NCBI GenBank assembly: GCA_037445185.1
Contig: JBBIKZ010000050.1
Span: forward strand, 1-16,936
DNA: 16,936 nt
Direction of reading: 5' to 3'
Source of the DNA: JANWZL01 sp037445185
GTDB taxonomy: Bacteria; Pseudomonadota; Gammaproteobacteria; Burkholderiales; Thiobacillaceae
The notes below the pieces were generated by a model. That model searched no databases, was not told where the DNA came from, and saw nothing but the letters and a program-made list of their open reading frames with translations. Made by a program: the position numbers and the translations under genes. Shown piece after piece: positions 6,712-13,881 of this stretch. The stretch's first letter is position 1. The number at the start of each line of letters is the position of its first letter.

Positions 6712-7506
6712 TCAGGGCTGCGGCGGTGCGCTGCCCTGCACCGGCTGGGCAGGCCCCGTGTGGCCGGAGATCCCGGTCACCGTCTGCAGGCTCAGTTCCT
6801 GAGCACGCGCCATCTCCGCAGGCGACATGATCACAGCGAGCCGCTCGCGCTCGAGGGCCGCCACCTCATTGCCGTTGGAGGCGGCGATGTTGAGCCAGGC
6901 GTAGGCAAGGTCACGGCTCACCGGCATGCCCATGCCATCCCGGTGCATGATGCCGAGCAGATACTGGGCCTCGTGATTGTTGAGCTTGGCCGCCTGCTCG
7001 AAGCGCTGATGGGCGTATTTGTAGTTCTGTATCGTTCCCCGGCCGTAGAGATAGGCCATGCCCAGCTGATAGACCGCGTCCGGATGGCCGCGATCCGCCG
7101 CGGCCTTGAGCCAGTTGAAGGCGTTCTGGTAATCCAGCCTGGCCCAATACTGCATGCCCAGCTTGAACTGCATGGCCGGTTCCCCCTTGCGAGCCCGGGC
7201 CAGCTCCTCCGGGCCGATCTCTGGCGCCGCCATCGCCACCGACTGCGTTTCCTCGACCGCATCCGGGCTGGAGAACCAGCCCAAGGAAACGCCTGCCACC
7301 AGGACGGCCAGCGCAGAGGCGGCCATGATGCCGTAACCCCAGTACGCCCTGACCTTGTAATGCCGCTTGCACTGCCTGCAGCGGTAGGTCGTGCGAAACA
7401 GACCGCCCCTGCGGCGAGTCGATTTGCGCACATCGGTACTGCCGCAATGGGGGCAGGATTTGCCGCTTGCAACGGTCGCCCTGCCTTGATACTCCGCCTT
7501 TTCCAT
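6712..7506 (-). CDS. Zinc-ribbon, membrane-anchored Sel1-repeat protein
   Basis: The 264-residue product has three parts. Residues 18-46 form a zinc ribbon (C18, C21, C43, C46) rich in arginine between the cysteine pairs. Residues 56-78 form one membrane helix. From about 105 to 210 there are tandem Sel1-like repeats, seen as 'AMQFKLGMQYW..DYQNAFNWLKAAADRGHPDAVYQLGMAYLYGRG' and 'AQYLLGIMHRDGMGM....LAYAWLNIAASNGN'. The proline-rich tail (about 245-264) looks disordered. By the positive-inside rule the basic zinc ribbon should be cytosolic and the repeats periplasmic. Sel1 repeats bind other proteins, so a scaffold or assembly role is possible but unproven. The gene stands between argF and argG, which are often closer together. 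GAGGG abuts the ATG, too close for a normal ribosome binding site, so the start is not certain. Confidence 0.8.
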   Translation of the reverse strand: MEKAEYQGRATVASGKSCPHCGSTDVRKSTRRRGGLFRTTYRCRQCKRHYKVRAYWGYGIMAASALAVLVAGVSLGWFSSPDAVEETQSVAMAAPEIGPEELARARKGEPAMQFKLGMQYWARLDYQNAFNWLKAAADRGHPDAVYQLGMAYLYGRGTIQNYKYAHQRFEQAAKLNNHEAQYLLGIMHRDGMGMPVSRDLAYAWLNIAASNGNEVAALERERLAVIMSPAEMARAQELSLQTVTGISGHTGPAQPVQGSAPPQP

Positions 7507-7740
7507 CCCTCAAGCCCCAACCCATCGCACCATGACATAGCAGCCGCTTACGCCAGCCCACGAGCCTGACAGACCCCAACCGTTCGGTAGCCCCTCTGGA
7601 TGCCGTTACTGCATTCGAACCATGACCAGACCCATTGACGTTGGCGACCCTAGATCAGGCTCGAACCCACAACCGTAAACCGCAACAACCCTTCGTCACT
7701 CTAAAGCTGTTACACAACGATCCCTACCCTAAGCCAGCGA

Positions 7741-7773
7741 ATCGGCTGCGCCGATGTTAGCCTCCACCGAAAC
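7741..7773. repeat. 33-bp direct repeat, copy 1
   Basis: It matches 7813-7845 exactly over 33 bases. The first 15 bases, ATCGGC-TGC-GCCGAT, are an inverted repeat with a three-base loop. The rest reads GTTAGCCTCCACCGAAAC. Neither flank extends the match. Confidence 0.9.
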
Positions 7774-7791
7774 TTAGTTTTGGCTCCGGCC

Positions 7792-7807
7792 GCCCGCTCA
7801 CGCGGGC
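7792..7807. repeat. Hairpin between the two direct repeats
   Basis: GCCCGC (7792-7797) and GCGGGC (7802-7807) form a perfect 6-bp stem with a TCAC loop. It sits in the 39-bp spacer between the direct repeats. Confidence 0.6.
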
Positions 7808-7812
7808 TTAAC

Positions 7813-7845
7813 ATCGGCTGCGCCGATGTTAGCCTCCACCGAAAC
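7813..7845. repeat. 33-bp direct repeat, copy 2
   Basis: It is identical to 7741-7773. Here the flanking bases extend the hairpin to a 10-bp stem, TAACATCGGC-TGC-GCCGATGTTA. It lies 23 bp beyond the argF stop, so on the minus strand it could act in transcript ending or stability; no T tract follows. Confidence 0.9.
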
Positions 7846-7868
7846 AGGCTGCACCTTGCCTTCGGCAC

Positions 7869-8789
7869 TCAGTCATCGACTCTGCCCAACAGCAGATACT
7901 CCATCAGCGCCTTCTGCGTGTGCAGCCTGTTTTCCGCTTCGTCCCAGACGACGCTTTGGGGGCCGTCGATGACCTCCGCGGTCACCTCCTCACCGCGGTG
8001 GGCGGGCAGACAATGCATGAATAGCGCGTCCGGACGGGCCTGGCGCATCATGTCCGCGTCGACCTGCCAAGCGGCGAAGGCCTTCATGCGCTCGCTGCTC
8101 TCTGCCTCGAAACCCATGCTGGTCCACACGTCGGTGGTCACCAGGTCCGCGCCCCGACAGGCATCCATGGGGTCGGCGAATTGCTCATAGTGATCCGTGC
8201 CGTAGAGGCCGGCCCGTTCCGGCTCCACTTCGTAGCCCGGTGGGGTGGAGACGTGGACGTTGAAGTCGAACACCTCTGCCGCCTGCAGCCAGGTGTTGCA
8301 GACGTTGTTGGAGTCCCCGATCCAGGCCACGGTCCTGCCCTGGATGGGGCCGCGCAGTTCGAGATAGGTGTAGATGTCGGCCAAAATCTGGCAGGGGTGG
8401 TACTCGTTGGTCAGCCCGTTGATCACCGGCACGCGGGAATGGCGGGCGAAGCGCTCGATGATCTCCTGTTCATAGGTGCGGATCATGACGATGTCCACCA
8501 TGCGGGAGATCACCTCGGCGGCGTCTTCCACGGGTTCGCCGCGCCCGAGCTGGGTGTCGCGGGTGTTGAGGTAGATGGCCGTTCCCCCCAACTGGTGCAT
8601 GCCCGCCTCGAAGGAGAGGCGGGTGCGGGTGGAATTCTTCTCGAAGATCATCGCCAGCGTCCGATCCACCAGCGGGTGGTAGGGCTGATACTGCTTGAAC
8701 CTGGCCTTGATGATGCGGGTGCGATCGAGCAGGTACTCGAATTCCTCGCGGTCGAAGTCCTTGAACTGCAGGAAATGGCGCACGCTCAT
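7869..8789 (-). CDS. argF: Ornithine carbamoyltransferase
   Basis: ArgF makes citrulline from ornithine and carbamoyl phosphate in the cytosol. The 306-residue product has the carbamoyl-phosphate loop 'STRTR' at 53-57, 'HPCQ' at 131-134, the ornithine-loop 'SMG' within 'DVWTSMGFEAE' (about 221-230), and the catalytic 'HCLPAHRGEEV' beginning at H259. The length is typical of anabolic enzymes. It starts seven bases after the argD stop, so argD and argF share a transcript. No strong ribosome binding site is seen before the ATG, which may mean translational coupling to argD. Hairpin repeats lie just beyond its stop codon. Confidence 0.97.
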   Translation of the reverse strand: MSVRHFLQFKDFDREEFEYLLDRTRIIKARFKQYQPYHPLVDRTLAMIFEKNSTRTRLSFEAGMHQLGGTAIYLNTRDTQLGRGEPVEDAAEVISRMVDIVMIRTYEQEIIERFARHSRVPVINGLTNEYHPCQILADIYTYLELRGPIQGRTVAWIGDSNNVCNTWLQAAEVFDFNVHVSTPPGYEVEPERAGLYGTDHYEQFADPMDACRGADLVTTDVWTSMGFEAESSERMKAFAAWQVDADMMRQARPDALFMHCLPAHRGEEVTAEVIDGPQSVVWDEAENRLHTQKALMEYLLLGRVDD

Positions 8790-8796
8790 GTCTGGC

Positions 8797-9969
8797 TCAG
8801 GCTTGGTGGGCCCGGATGAGCTCGGCCAGCTGCCGGGTCAGCAGCGCCGCCTCCGCCTCGCCTAGGATGAGCGGCGGCAGCAGGCGCACGACGCTGTCGG
8901 CGGTCACGTTGATCAACAGCCTCTGCGCCAGGGCCTGCTGGACCAGGGCACCACAGGGACGATCCAGTTCGATGCCGATCATCAGCCCCTGTCCCCTGAT
9001 GTCGCGCACGCCTGGAACCTCGCGCAGGCGCTCAGAGAGATCCTGGCGGATGTAGCCCCCCATCCTGGCCGCGTTGTCCAACAGGCCGTCCTGTTCGATG
9101 ACCTGCAGGGTGGTGAGCGCCGCCGTACAGACCAGGGGATTGCCGCCGAAGGTGGAGCCGTGCTTGCCCGGGGTGTAGACCTGGGCGGCGAGGCCACGCG
9201 CCAGACAGGCCCCGATGGGCACCCCGGAACCCAGCCCCTTGGCGAGGGTCATGACGTCGGGCAACACGTCCGAGTGCTGGAAGGCGAACCACTTGCCGGT
9301 GCGGCCGATGCCGCTTTGCACCTCGTCCAGCATGAGCAGCCAGCCCTTGCCGTCGCAAATCTGACGCAATCTCGTCAGATAGCCGACCTCAGGCACGTTG
9401 ACCCCACCCTCGCCCTGATAGGGTTCGACCAATACGGCGACGATGTTGTTGTGCTGCTCGGCCAGCCGGGCCACCGCCTCCGCATCGCCGAAGGGGACGC
9501 GGACGAAACCGGTGACCAGGGGCTCGAAACCGGCCTGCACCTTCCTGCTGCCGGTCGCCGACAGCGTGGCCAGTGTGCGGCCGTGGAAACTCTTCTCCAT
9601 CACCACGATGGCGGGATTTTCGATCCCTTGCTGGTGACCGTGCAGGCGGGCCAGCTTGATGGCGGCCTCGTTGGCCTCGGCACCGGAGTTGCAAAAGAAG
9701 GCCCGATCCAGACCGGACAAGGTGCACAAGCGTTCGGCCAGCCGCTCCTGCTCCGGGATGCGGTAGAGGTTGGAGGTGTGGATCAGGCGCCCGGCCTGCT
9801 CGCACAGGGCCCTGACCAGGGCGGGGTGTGCATGACCCAGACCATTCACCGCCACCCCAGCCAGCGCGTCCAGGTAGCGCTCACCGTTGGCATCGTAGAG
9901 CCAGACCCCCTCGCCGCGCACGAAGGCCACGTCCTGGCGGGCGTAGGTTTGCATCAGGTAATCCGTCAT
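8797..9969 (-). CDS. argD: Acetylornithine aminotransferase
   Basis: ArgD is a pyridoxal-phosphate enzyme that converts N-acetylglutamate semialdehyde to N-acetylornithine with glutamate as amino donor; many members also act in lysine synthesis. The 390-residue product has class-III aminotransferase features: 'NGLGHAHP', the cofactor-phosphate loop 'NSGAEANEAAIKLAR' (about 94-108), 'SFHGRTLATLSATG', aspartate D215 in 'LMLDEVQSGIGRTG', and the Schiff-base lysine K244 in 'MTLAKGLGSGVPIGA'. The 'KHGSTFGGNPL' block follows. I chose the ATG at 9969; a TTG two codons upstream (9975) is also in frame, and neither has a good ribosome binding site. It is the first gene of the argD-argF transcript. A possible -10, TATAGT (minus strand, 10033-10038), lies upstream but has no good -35. 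Confidence 0.96.
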   Translation of the reverse strand: MTDYLMQTYARQDVAFVRGEGVWLYDANGERYLDALAGVAVNGLGHAHPALVRALCEQAGRLIHTSNLYRIPEQERLAERLCTLSGLDRAFFCNSGAEANEAAIKLARLHGHQQGIENPAIVVMEKSFHGRTLATLSATGSRKVQAGFEPLVTGFVRVPFGDAEAVARLAEQHNNIVAVLVEPYQGEGGVNVPEVGYLTRLRQICDGKGWLLMLDEVQSGIGRTGKWFAFQHSDVLPDVMTLAKGLGSGVPIGACLARGLAAQVYTPGKHGSTFGGNPLVCTAALTTLQVIEQDGLLDNAARMGGYIRQDLSERLREVPGVRDIRGQGLMIGIELDRPCGALVQQALAQRLLINVTADSVVRLLPPLILGEAEAALLTRQLAELIRAHQA

Positions 9970-9975
9970 GTTCAA

Positions 9976-10536
9976 CTGGGCCCATCGTAGAAATACGCAC
10001 GGCGTCTTGCGCCGCCGTCAGGGGAAGCTGGAACTATACCCTCAACCAGGGCGCAGAAAAACCCGCATCGCTCGTAGTCCCTGCTGGCGATCGGAGTGTT
10101 GGGATCGACTAGTAGTCCACAGGAGCTGTGGATAACTTTGTGTAAAACTCGTGACCAAGCGCGTCAACCCTCCGTATCCATAACACCAAGCGCGCCTCGA
10201 CTATTTTTTGAGCGCCCGGATAAGCGTTGAAAAACAGTTGGTTAAAAAATTCTCCCGTATCGTCAGGGGGATAGCGACGTTAATTCATTAAGCGCTGATG
10301 ACTGTGGATATAACTTCCACTGGTCAGGCCGAGCTGGCCGCTCCGGGTGCGTCTGCACAGTGGTAATCATGACCTATGACCACGAGCCACGGGCTTGTAA
10401 TAACATACCGCCGCTTACCCGGTCGTATGCTGGCCTAGATTGCCTGCAGTCCCGCTCTGTCCGGGGATATCGCTGGTTCGGGCCGCCGGTAAGGCGTGGT
10501 GGTTTCAATCAAGTTCCATTACCAAGGAGATGACGC
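9976..10536. promoter_or_regulatory. Long divergent intergenic region with a DnaA-box-like site
   Basis: This 561-bp region between argD and soxA is less GC-rich than its surroundings and has no convincing gene. It contains a perfect DnaA-box sequence TGTGGATAA (10127-10135) within the inverted repeat TCCACAG-GAG-CTGTGGA (10116-10132), and a near match TGTGGATAT (10303-10311). ACCAAGCGCG occurs twice (10154-10163 and 10185-10194). The near-palindrome TTAATTCATTAA is at 10280-10291. Runs of A and T lie around 10203-10250. The promoters of argD and soxA must lie here; only weak hexamers were seen (for example TAGATT at 10436-10441 for soxA). Confidence 0.45.
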
Positions 10537-11379
10537 ATGATCAAGAAAGCCCTGTGTGCGCTGCCCCTCGCGCTCGCCGTGGCGAGCACTGCCGGCGCCA
10601 ACGCCGGCAAGGCGCCCGAGGACATCCTCGATGAGCTCGCCGCCAAGACCAAATCCCAATACCTGGTCCAGAGCCCGCAGAACCGCATGATGATGCCGGA
10701 CAACCCGGCCTATGAGGTGATCGAGGAAGGCGAGAAGTTGTGGAAGCAGAAGCGCGGCCCCAAGAACGCCACGCTGGAGCAGTGTGACTTCGGCAAGGGG
10801 CCCGGCGTGCTCAAGGGCGCCTATGTCGAGCTGCCGCGCTACTTTGCCGACACCGGCAAGGTCATGGACCTCGAGGCCCGCCTGGTGCATTGCATGAAGA
10901 CCCTCCAGGGCTATACCAACGACGATCCGCAAATCAAGAAACGGCACGGCAACGACTCGGATGTGATGAAGCTGATGAGCTACATCGCCTACCAGTCGAG
11001 CGGCATGCCCTGGAACCCGCCCATGAACCACCCCCTGGAAAAGGCGATGCGCGACGCCGGCGAGGTCCTGTTCTACCGCCGCTCCGGCACCATGGACTTC
11101 AACTGCGCTACCTGCCACAGGACGACCGGCGGCCGCATCCGCGCCTCCTATCTCCCCAATGTCAAGAACCCGGAGGAGTGGACCAAAGCGATCTCCTGGC
11201 CCGCCCATCGCACCAGTCAGGAGAACACGCGCAGCAGCCAACACCGCGTGCTCGAGTGCCTGTGGCAGATGCGCTACCCCAACATCCGGTCCGATTCGGA
11301 CGTCATGATCGCGATCATCTCATACTGGACCGACGCCGCCCGCGGCCAACCCGCCATCCTGCCCGACCTGAAGCGCTGA
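10537..11379 (+). CDS. soxA: SoxA, c-type cytochrome subunit of SoxAX (one haem)
   Basis: SoxA with SoxX forms the periplasmic cytochrome that oxidatively links thiosulfate to the SoxYZ carrier. The 280-residue product has a signal peptide ending near A23 ('AGANA'). It has a single haem motif, 'CATCH', at C190/C193/H194. C241 in 'QHRVLECLWQMRYP' is the conserved cysteine that ligates the haem as a persulfide in this family. In the N-terminal domain C83 ('EQCDFGKG') and C119 ('LVHCM') stand where two-haem SoxA carries its extra haem; they probably form a disulfide, making this a one-haem SoxA. AAGGAG lies seven bases before the ATG. soxX follows after 30 bp. soxY, soxZ and soxB are not in the window, so the rest of the pathway must be elsewhere. 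Confidence 0.93.
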   Translation: MIKKALCALPLALAVASTAGANAGKAPEDILDELAAKTKSQYLVQSPQNRMMMPDNPAYEVIEEGEKLWKQKRGPKNATLEQCDFGKGPGVLKGAYVELPRYFADTGKVMDLEARLVHCMKTLQGYTNDDPQIKKRHGNDSDVMKLMSYIAYQSSGMPWNPPMNHPLEKAMRDAGEVLFYRRSGTMDFNCATCHRTTGGRIRASYLPNVKNPEEWTKAISWPAHRTSQENTRSSQHRVLECLWQMRYPNIRSDSDVMIAIISYWTDAARGQPAILPDLKR

Positions 11380-11409
11380 TCGCAGCCGACTCACGAGGAG
11401 AACCGATAC

Positions 11410-12156
11410 ATGTTCGAAAAGACCCCCATCGCGGCCGCCCTCGCGGCCACCGCCTCGCTCATGCTGTTCGCCGCCGGCTGCACCGCCACCGGCCAGGACG
11501 CGCCCAAGGCCGCCTCGACCGTGCCGCAAGCCGCCGCCAAACCGGCCGAACCGGCCAAGCCTGACTACACCAAGATGACGCCGCAGGCCTTGGCCGAGTA
11601 CCTGATCTTCGAGACCAACAGCTACGACCTCAAGCAGCCGACCCAGGAGGGGACCACCGGCAGGGAGCGTCTGGTGCAGGACGAGATCCAGAAGACCTGC
11701 TCCGACGTCGCCCGTTCCGGCAAAGAGATCGATGACAAGACCGCCGAGCGCATCAACAAGATGGCCATGGCGACCATCAAATACCCGGAAGGCGGTATCA
11801 AGCTGGGTGACTGGAAGAAAGGGCGCGATATCGCCTGGTCCGGCTTCGGTTTCCGCACCGCGCACAAGGTGGACGACCACAGCCGCGGCGCGCCGGGCGG
11901 CAACTGCTACAACTGCCACCAGCTCGCCACGGACCGCACGGGCGGCAACCTGGGTCCCAGCCTCACCGGCTACGGCAAGATCCGCGGCGCAAGCCCGGAG
12001 ATGCTGAAATACACCTACGAGGTGATCTACAACCCGCACGCCTACTTCGCCTGCACCAACATGCCCAGGATCGGCGCGAAGGGGGTGCTGACCCAGCAGC
12101 AGATCGCCGACGTGATGGCCTACCTGTTCGATCCGGAGTCGCCGGTCAACAAGTAA
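11410..12156 (+). CDS. soxX: SoxX, c-type cytochrome subunit, long form with lipobox-like leader
   Basis: SoxX passes electrons from SoxA towards the respiratory chain. The C-terminal part is a clear SoxX: haem motif 'CYNCH' at 166-170, then 'GGNLGPSLTGYGKIRG', then 'YNPHAYFACTNMPRIGAKGVLTQQQIADVMAYLFDPESPVNK', with M218 the likely second haem ligand. C97 and C215 could form a disulfide. At 248 residues it is longer than short SoxX proteins; the extra part is an Ala/Pro-rich linker (25-52) and a domain at about 53-150, as in the longer forms. The leader ends 'LFAAGC' with C24, so it may be a lipoprotein, although alanine at -3 is not ideal. GAGGAG lies nine bases before the ATG. The gene ends the soxA-soxX transcript at a strong terminator. 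Confidence 0.92.
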   Translation: MFEKTPIAAALAATASLMLFAAGCTATGQDAPKAASTVPQAAAKPAEPAKPDYTKMTPQALAEYLIFETNSYDLKQPTQEGTTGRERLVQDEIQKTCSDVARSGKEIDDKTAERINKMAMATIKYPEGGIKLGDWKKGRDIAWSGFGFRTAHKVDDHSRGAPGGNCYNCHQLATDRTGGNLGPSLTGYGKIRGASPEMLKYTYEVIYNPHAYFACTNMPRIGAKGVLTQQQIADVMAYLFDPESPVNK

Positions 12157-12179
12157 GCCCACGCCCCCCGGCTCTAGCT

Positions 12180-12212
12180 GCCACCGGCATGACTGCCGGT
12201 GGCTTTTTTTTT
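12180..12212 (+). terminator. Rho-independent terminator of soxA-soxX
   Basis: The arms GCCACCGGCA (12180-12189) and TGCCGGTGGC (12194-12203) form a perfect 10-bp stem with a TGAC loop, followed directly by nine T residues (12204-12212). It lies 24 bp after the soxX stop. This is the strongest terminator in the window and isolates the sox pair from the response regulator gene. Confidence 0.95.
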
Positions 12213-12315
12213 GGCCCGATACGGGCAAAGACCATCGCCCACGCCACGATCCGGCATAAGGTCGGCGGCGAATCTGCCGTTAATATGGCATCCGTTTTGA
12301 GGGAAGGTGAAGGCG

Positions 12316-13872
12316 GTGCAAGCGTTGAAGGCTCTGGTCGTGGACGATTCCAAGGTGGGTCGTCTGACCATGCGGAAGAAACTGGCGGCGTTCGGGGTCG
12401 GCGTGGATCTGGCCGAGTCGGGGCTGGAGGCCCTGAGCTATCTCGAGCGACACCGGCCGGACGTGATCTTCATGGACCACATGATGCCGGACCTGGACGG
12501 TTTCGAGGCGACCCGCCGCATCAAGGCGACGCCCGCCACCCGCAACATCCCGGTCATCATCATCAGCGGCTCCGACGATGAGGCGTTCGTCCGCGATGCG
12601 CGTGCCATCGGGGCATTCGACGCCATCGCCAAGCCGCCCGCCAACGATGTCATCGAACGGATCCTGGTCGCACTGCCGCAGGTCGAGGCCGGCAAGGTTG
12701 CCGCGGAAGCCACCCTCCCCGCTGCTGCGCCGGCGCAGGAGCGCGTCGCGACGATGCAAGCCGAACTGGCGTCGATCAAGGCCATGATCGACACGGCGAT
12801 CGACGAGGCCATCAGGCAACTGCGGGGCGAGTGGCAGGCAGCGTTGCTGCGGCAAATGGAGGCGGTCATCGAGAACGAGCGCCATCTGCAGCGGGCATGG
12901 AGCGGCCGCGTCGAGCAACGGCTCGACGACCACGCGGCGGCGACCGAAGGTCTGCGGCAACAACTGCACGGCCTCGAAACACGGCTCGAGACCCTGGAGG
13001 CGGCGACCCTCAACCTGACCACACCGAACGAGGCCTGGCTCGAGAGCGCGGCAGATCGTGTCCGACCCCGCCTGGCCGAGCTGAGCGAGGCCGTCGAGCG
13101 CCAGGCGGCCACGTTGGACGGGTTGCGGCAGGAACTGCTGCACGGCATGGAGGACCGACTGGCACGGGAGGCGGCAGTCACGCGCGAGCTCGCGGCCCGG
13201 ATCGCGGCCGTGTCCGAGGCGATGCAGCAGGGCGAGACGGCCGCGCAGGAGGCGTATCGCCAACGCCTGGACGCCCTCGAGCAGCGGTTGCTCCCGCTGG
13301 AGGCCGCCGCAAGCAGGCTCGAGGCCGATCAGGCGTCGTTGCGGCCGTCGCTGGAGACCAGCCTGAGGACCGCCCTGAGCGGGCAACTCGCCGATCTATT
13401 GCGGGAACGCGACGCGTCCCAGGCGGCCGAGCTCGATCGCCTGCGCGAACAGTTGCAAGCCGTGGGGCAGTCCCCGCAGGCGCTTCAATCGGCGTTGTCG
13501 GCCCAGGGCGAAGGACTCGGCACGCTGTTGGAGGCGCGCTTCGCACAGGTGCGGGCGGAGTTGGATGCGACCCTGCATGCGGCCGTGGCGGGACGAGCGG
13601 CCACGCCTGAGACGCTCTCCGCCACCTCGGGCGTAGAGTCGGCTGCGGCCGCACCCGAGCCCGCGACCGCAGCGCCTGCGGCCGACGACCTCCCGGCCGC
13701 GGCGGTGGATCAGGACACGGAGGCGCGGCTTGCCCAGCGTCCCGCCGACGCGGGGGACGCCCGCTGGCAGCAGGAGGTGGAGCGGCTGCAGGGCATGGTC
13801 AAGAAGCTCGCCCTGGCCACCGCAGCCGGCGGTGTCGCGCTGCTGGCCGCGATCATCATCCTGGCGTCATGA
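12316..13872 (+). CDS. Response regulator with long coiled coil and C-terminal membrane anchor
   Basis: The 518-residue product begins with a complete receiver domain (about 1-120): acidic pair D10/D11 in 'VVDDS', phospho-acceptor D54 in 'IFMDHMMPDLDG', S84 in 'IIISGS', and K106 in 'IAKPP'. No DNA-binding, enzyme or HPt output domain follows. Instead residues of about 125-440 are rich in Ala, Glu, Leu, Arg and Gln with heptad-like spacing ('LRQQLHGLETRLETLEAA', 'RLDALEQRLLPLEAAASRLEA'), a predicted coiled coil. An Ala/Pro-rich linker (about 440-490) precedes one hydrophobic helix at about 497-518, ending the protein. The receiver and rod would face the cytosol. The GTG at 12316 is preferred because GGGAAGG ends eight bases before it; a GTG at 12307 is in frame. 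No kinase gene is adjacent. The target is unknown. Confidence 0.85.
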   Translation: MQALKALVVDDSKVGRLTMRKKLAAFGVGVDLAESGLEALSYLERHRPDVIFMDHMMPDLDGFEATRRIKATPATRNIPVIIISGSDDEAFVRDARAIGAFDAIAKPPANDVIERILVALPQVEAGKVAAEATLPAAAPAQERVATMQAELASIKAMIDTAIDEAIRQLRGEWQAALLRQMEAVIENERHLQRAWSGRVEQRLDDHAAATEGLRQQLHGLETRLETLEAATLNLTTPNEAWLESAADRVRPRLAELSEAVERQAATLDGLRQELLHGMEDRLAREAAVTRELAARIAAVSEAMQQGETAAQEAYRQRLDALEQRLLPLEAAASRLEADQASLRPSLETSLRTALSGQLADLLRERDASQAAELDRLREQLQAVGQSPQALQSALSAQGEGLGTLLEARFAQVRAELDATLHAAVAGRAATPETLSATSGVESAAAAPEPATAAPAADDLPAAAVDQDTEARLAQRPADAGDARWQQEVERLQGMVKKLALATAAGGVALLAAIIILAS

Positions 13873-13881
13873 CACCGCGGC

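Larger units (their letters stand above)
7507..7868. other. Gene-free gap between argF and the Sel1-repeat gene
   Basis: The 362-bp gap has no convincing coding frame. Its right-hand part (7741-7845) holds two copies of a 33-bp direct repeat with hairpins. The left part (7507-7740) is unremarkable and less GC-rich. Promoters for the Sel1-repeat gene would lie here, but none was clear. No tRNA could be folded, although short TTCGAA motifs resemble a T-loop. Confidence 0.6.

Noticed and set aside
7580..7690. tRNA gene
   Set aside because: TTCGAA-type motifs at about 7615 and 7665 resemble T-loops, but the neighbouring bases do not form T, anticodon or acceptor stems.
7741..7845. Integron attC site
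   Set aside because: GCTTAAC fits one core-site pattern, but the paired end GTTAGCC does not fit GTTRRRY, and the hairpin between them is far too short for an attC. No integrase gene is in the window.
10431..10446. Sigma-54 promoter upstream of soxA (TGGC...TTGC)
   Set aside because: The distance between the GG and GC elements is two bases too short.
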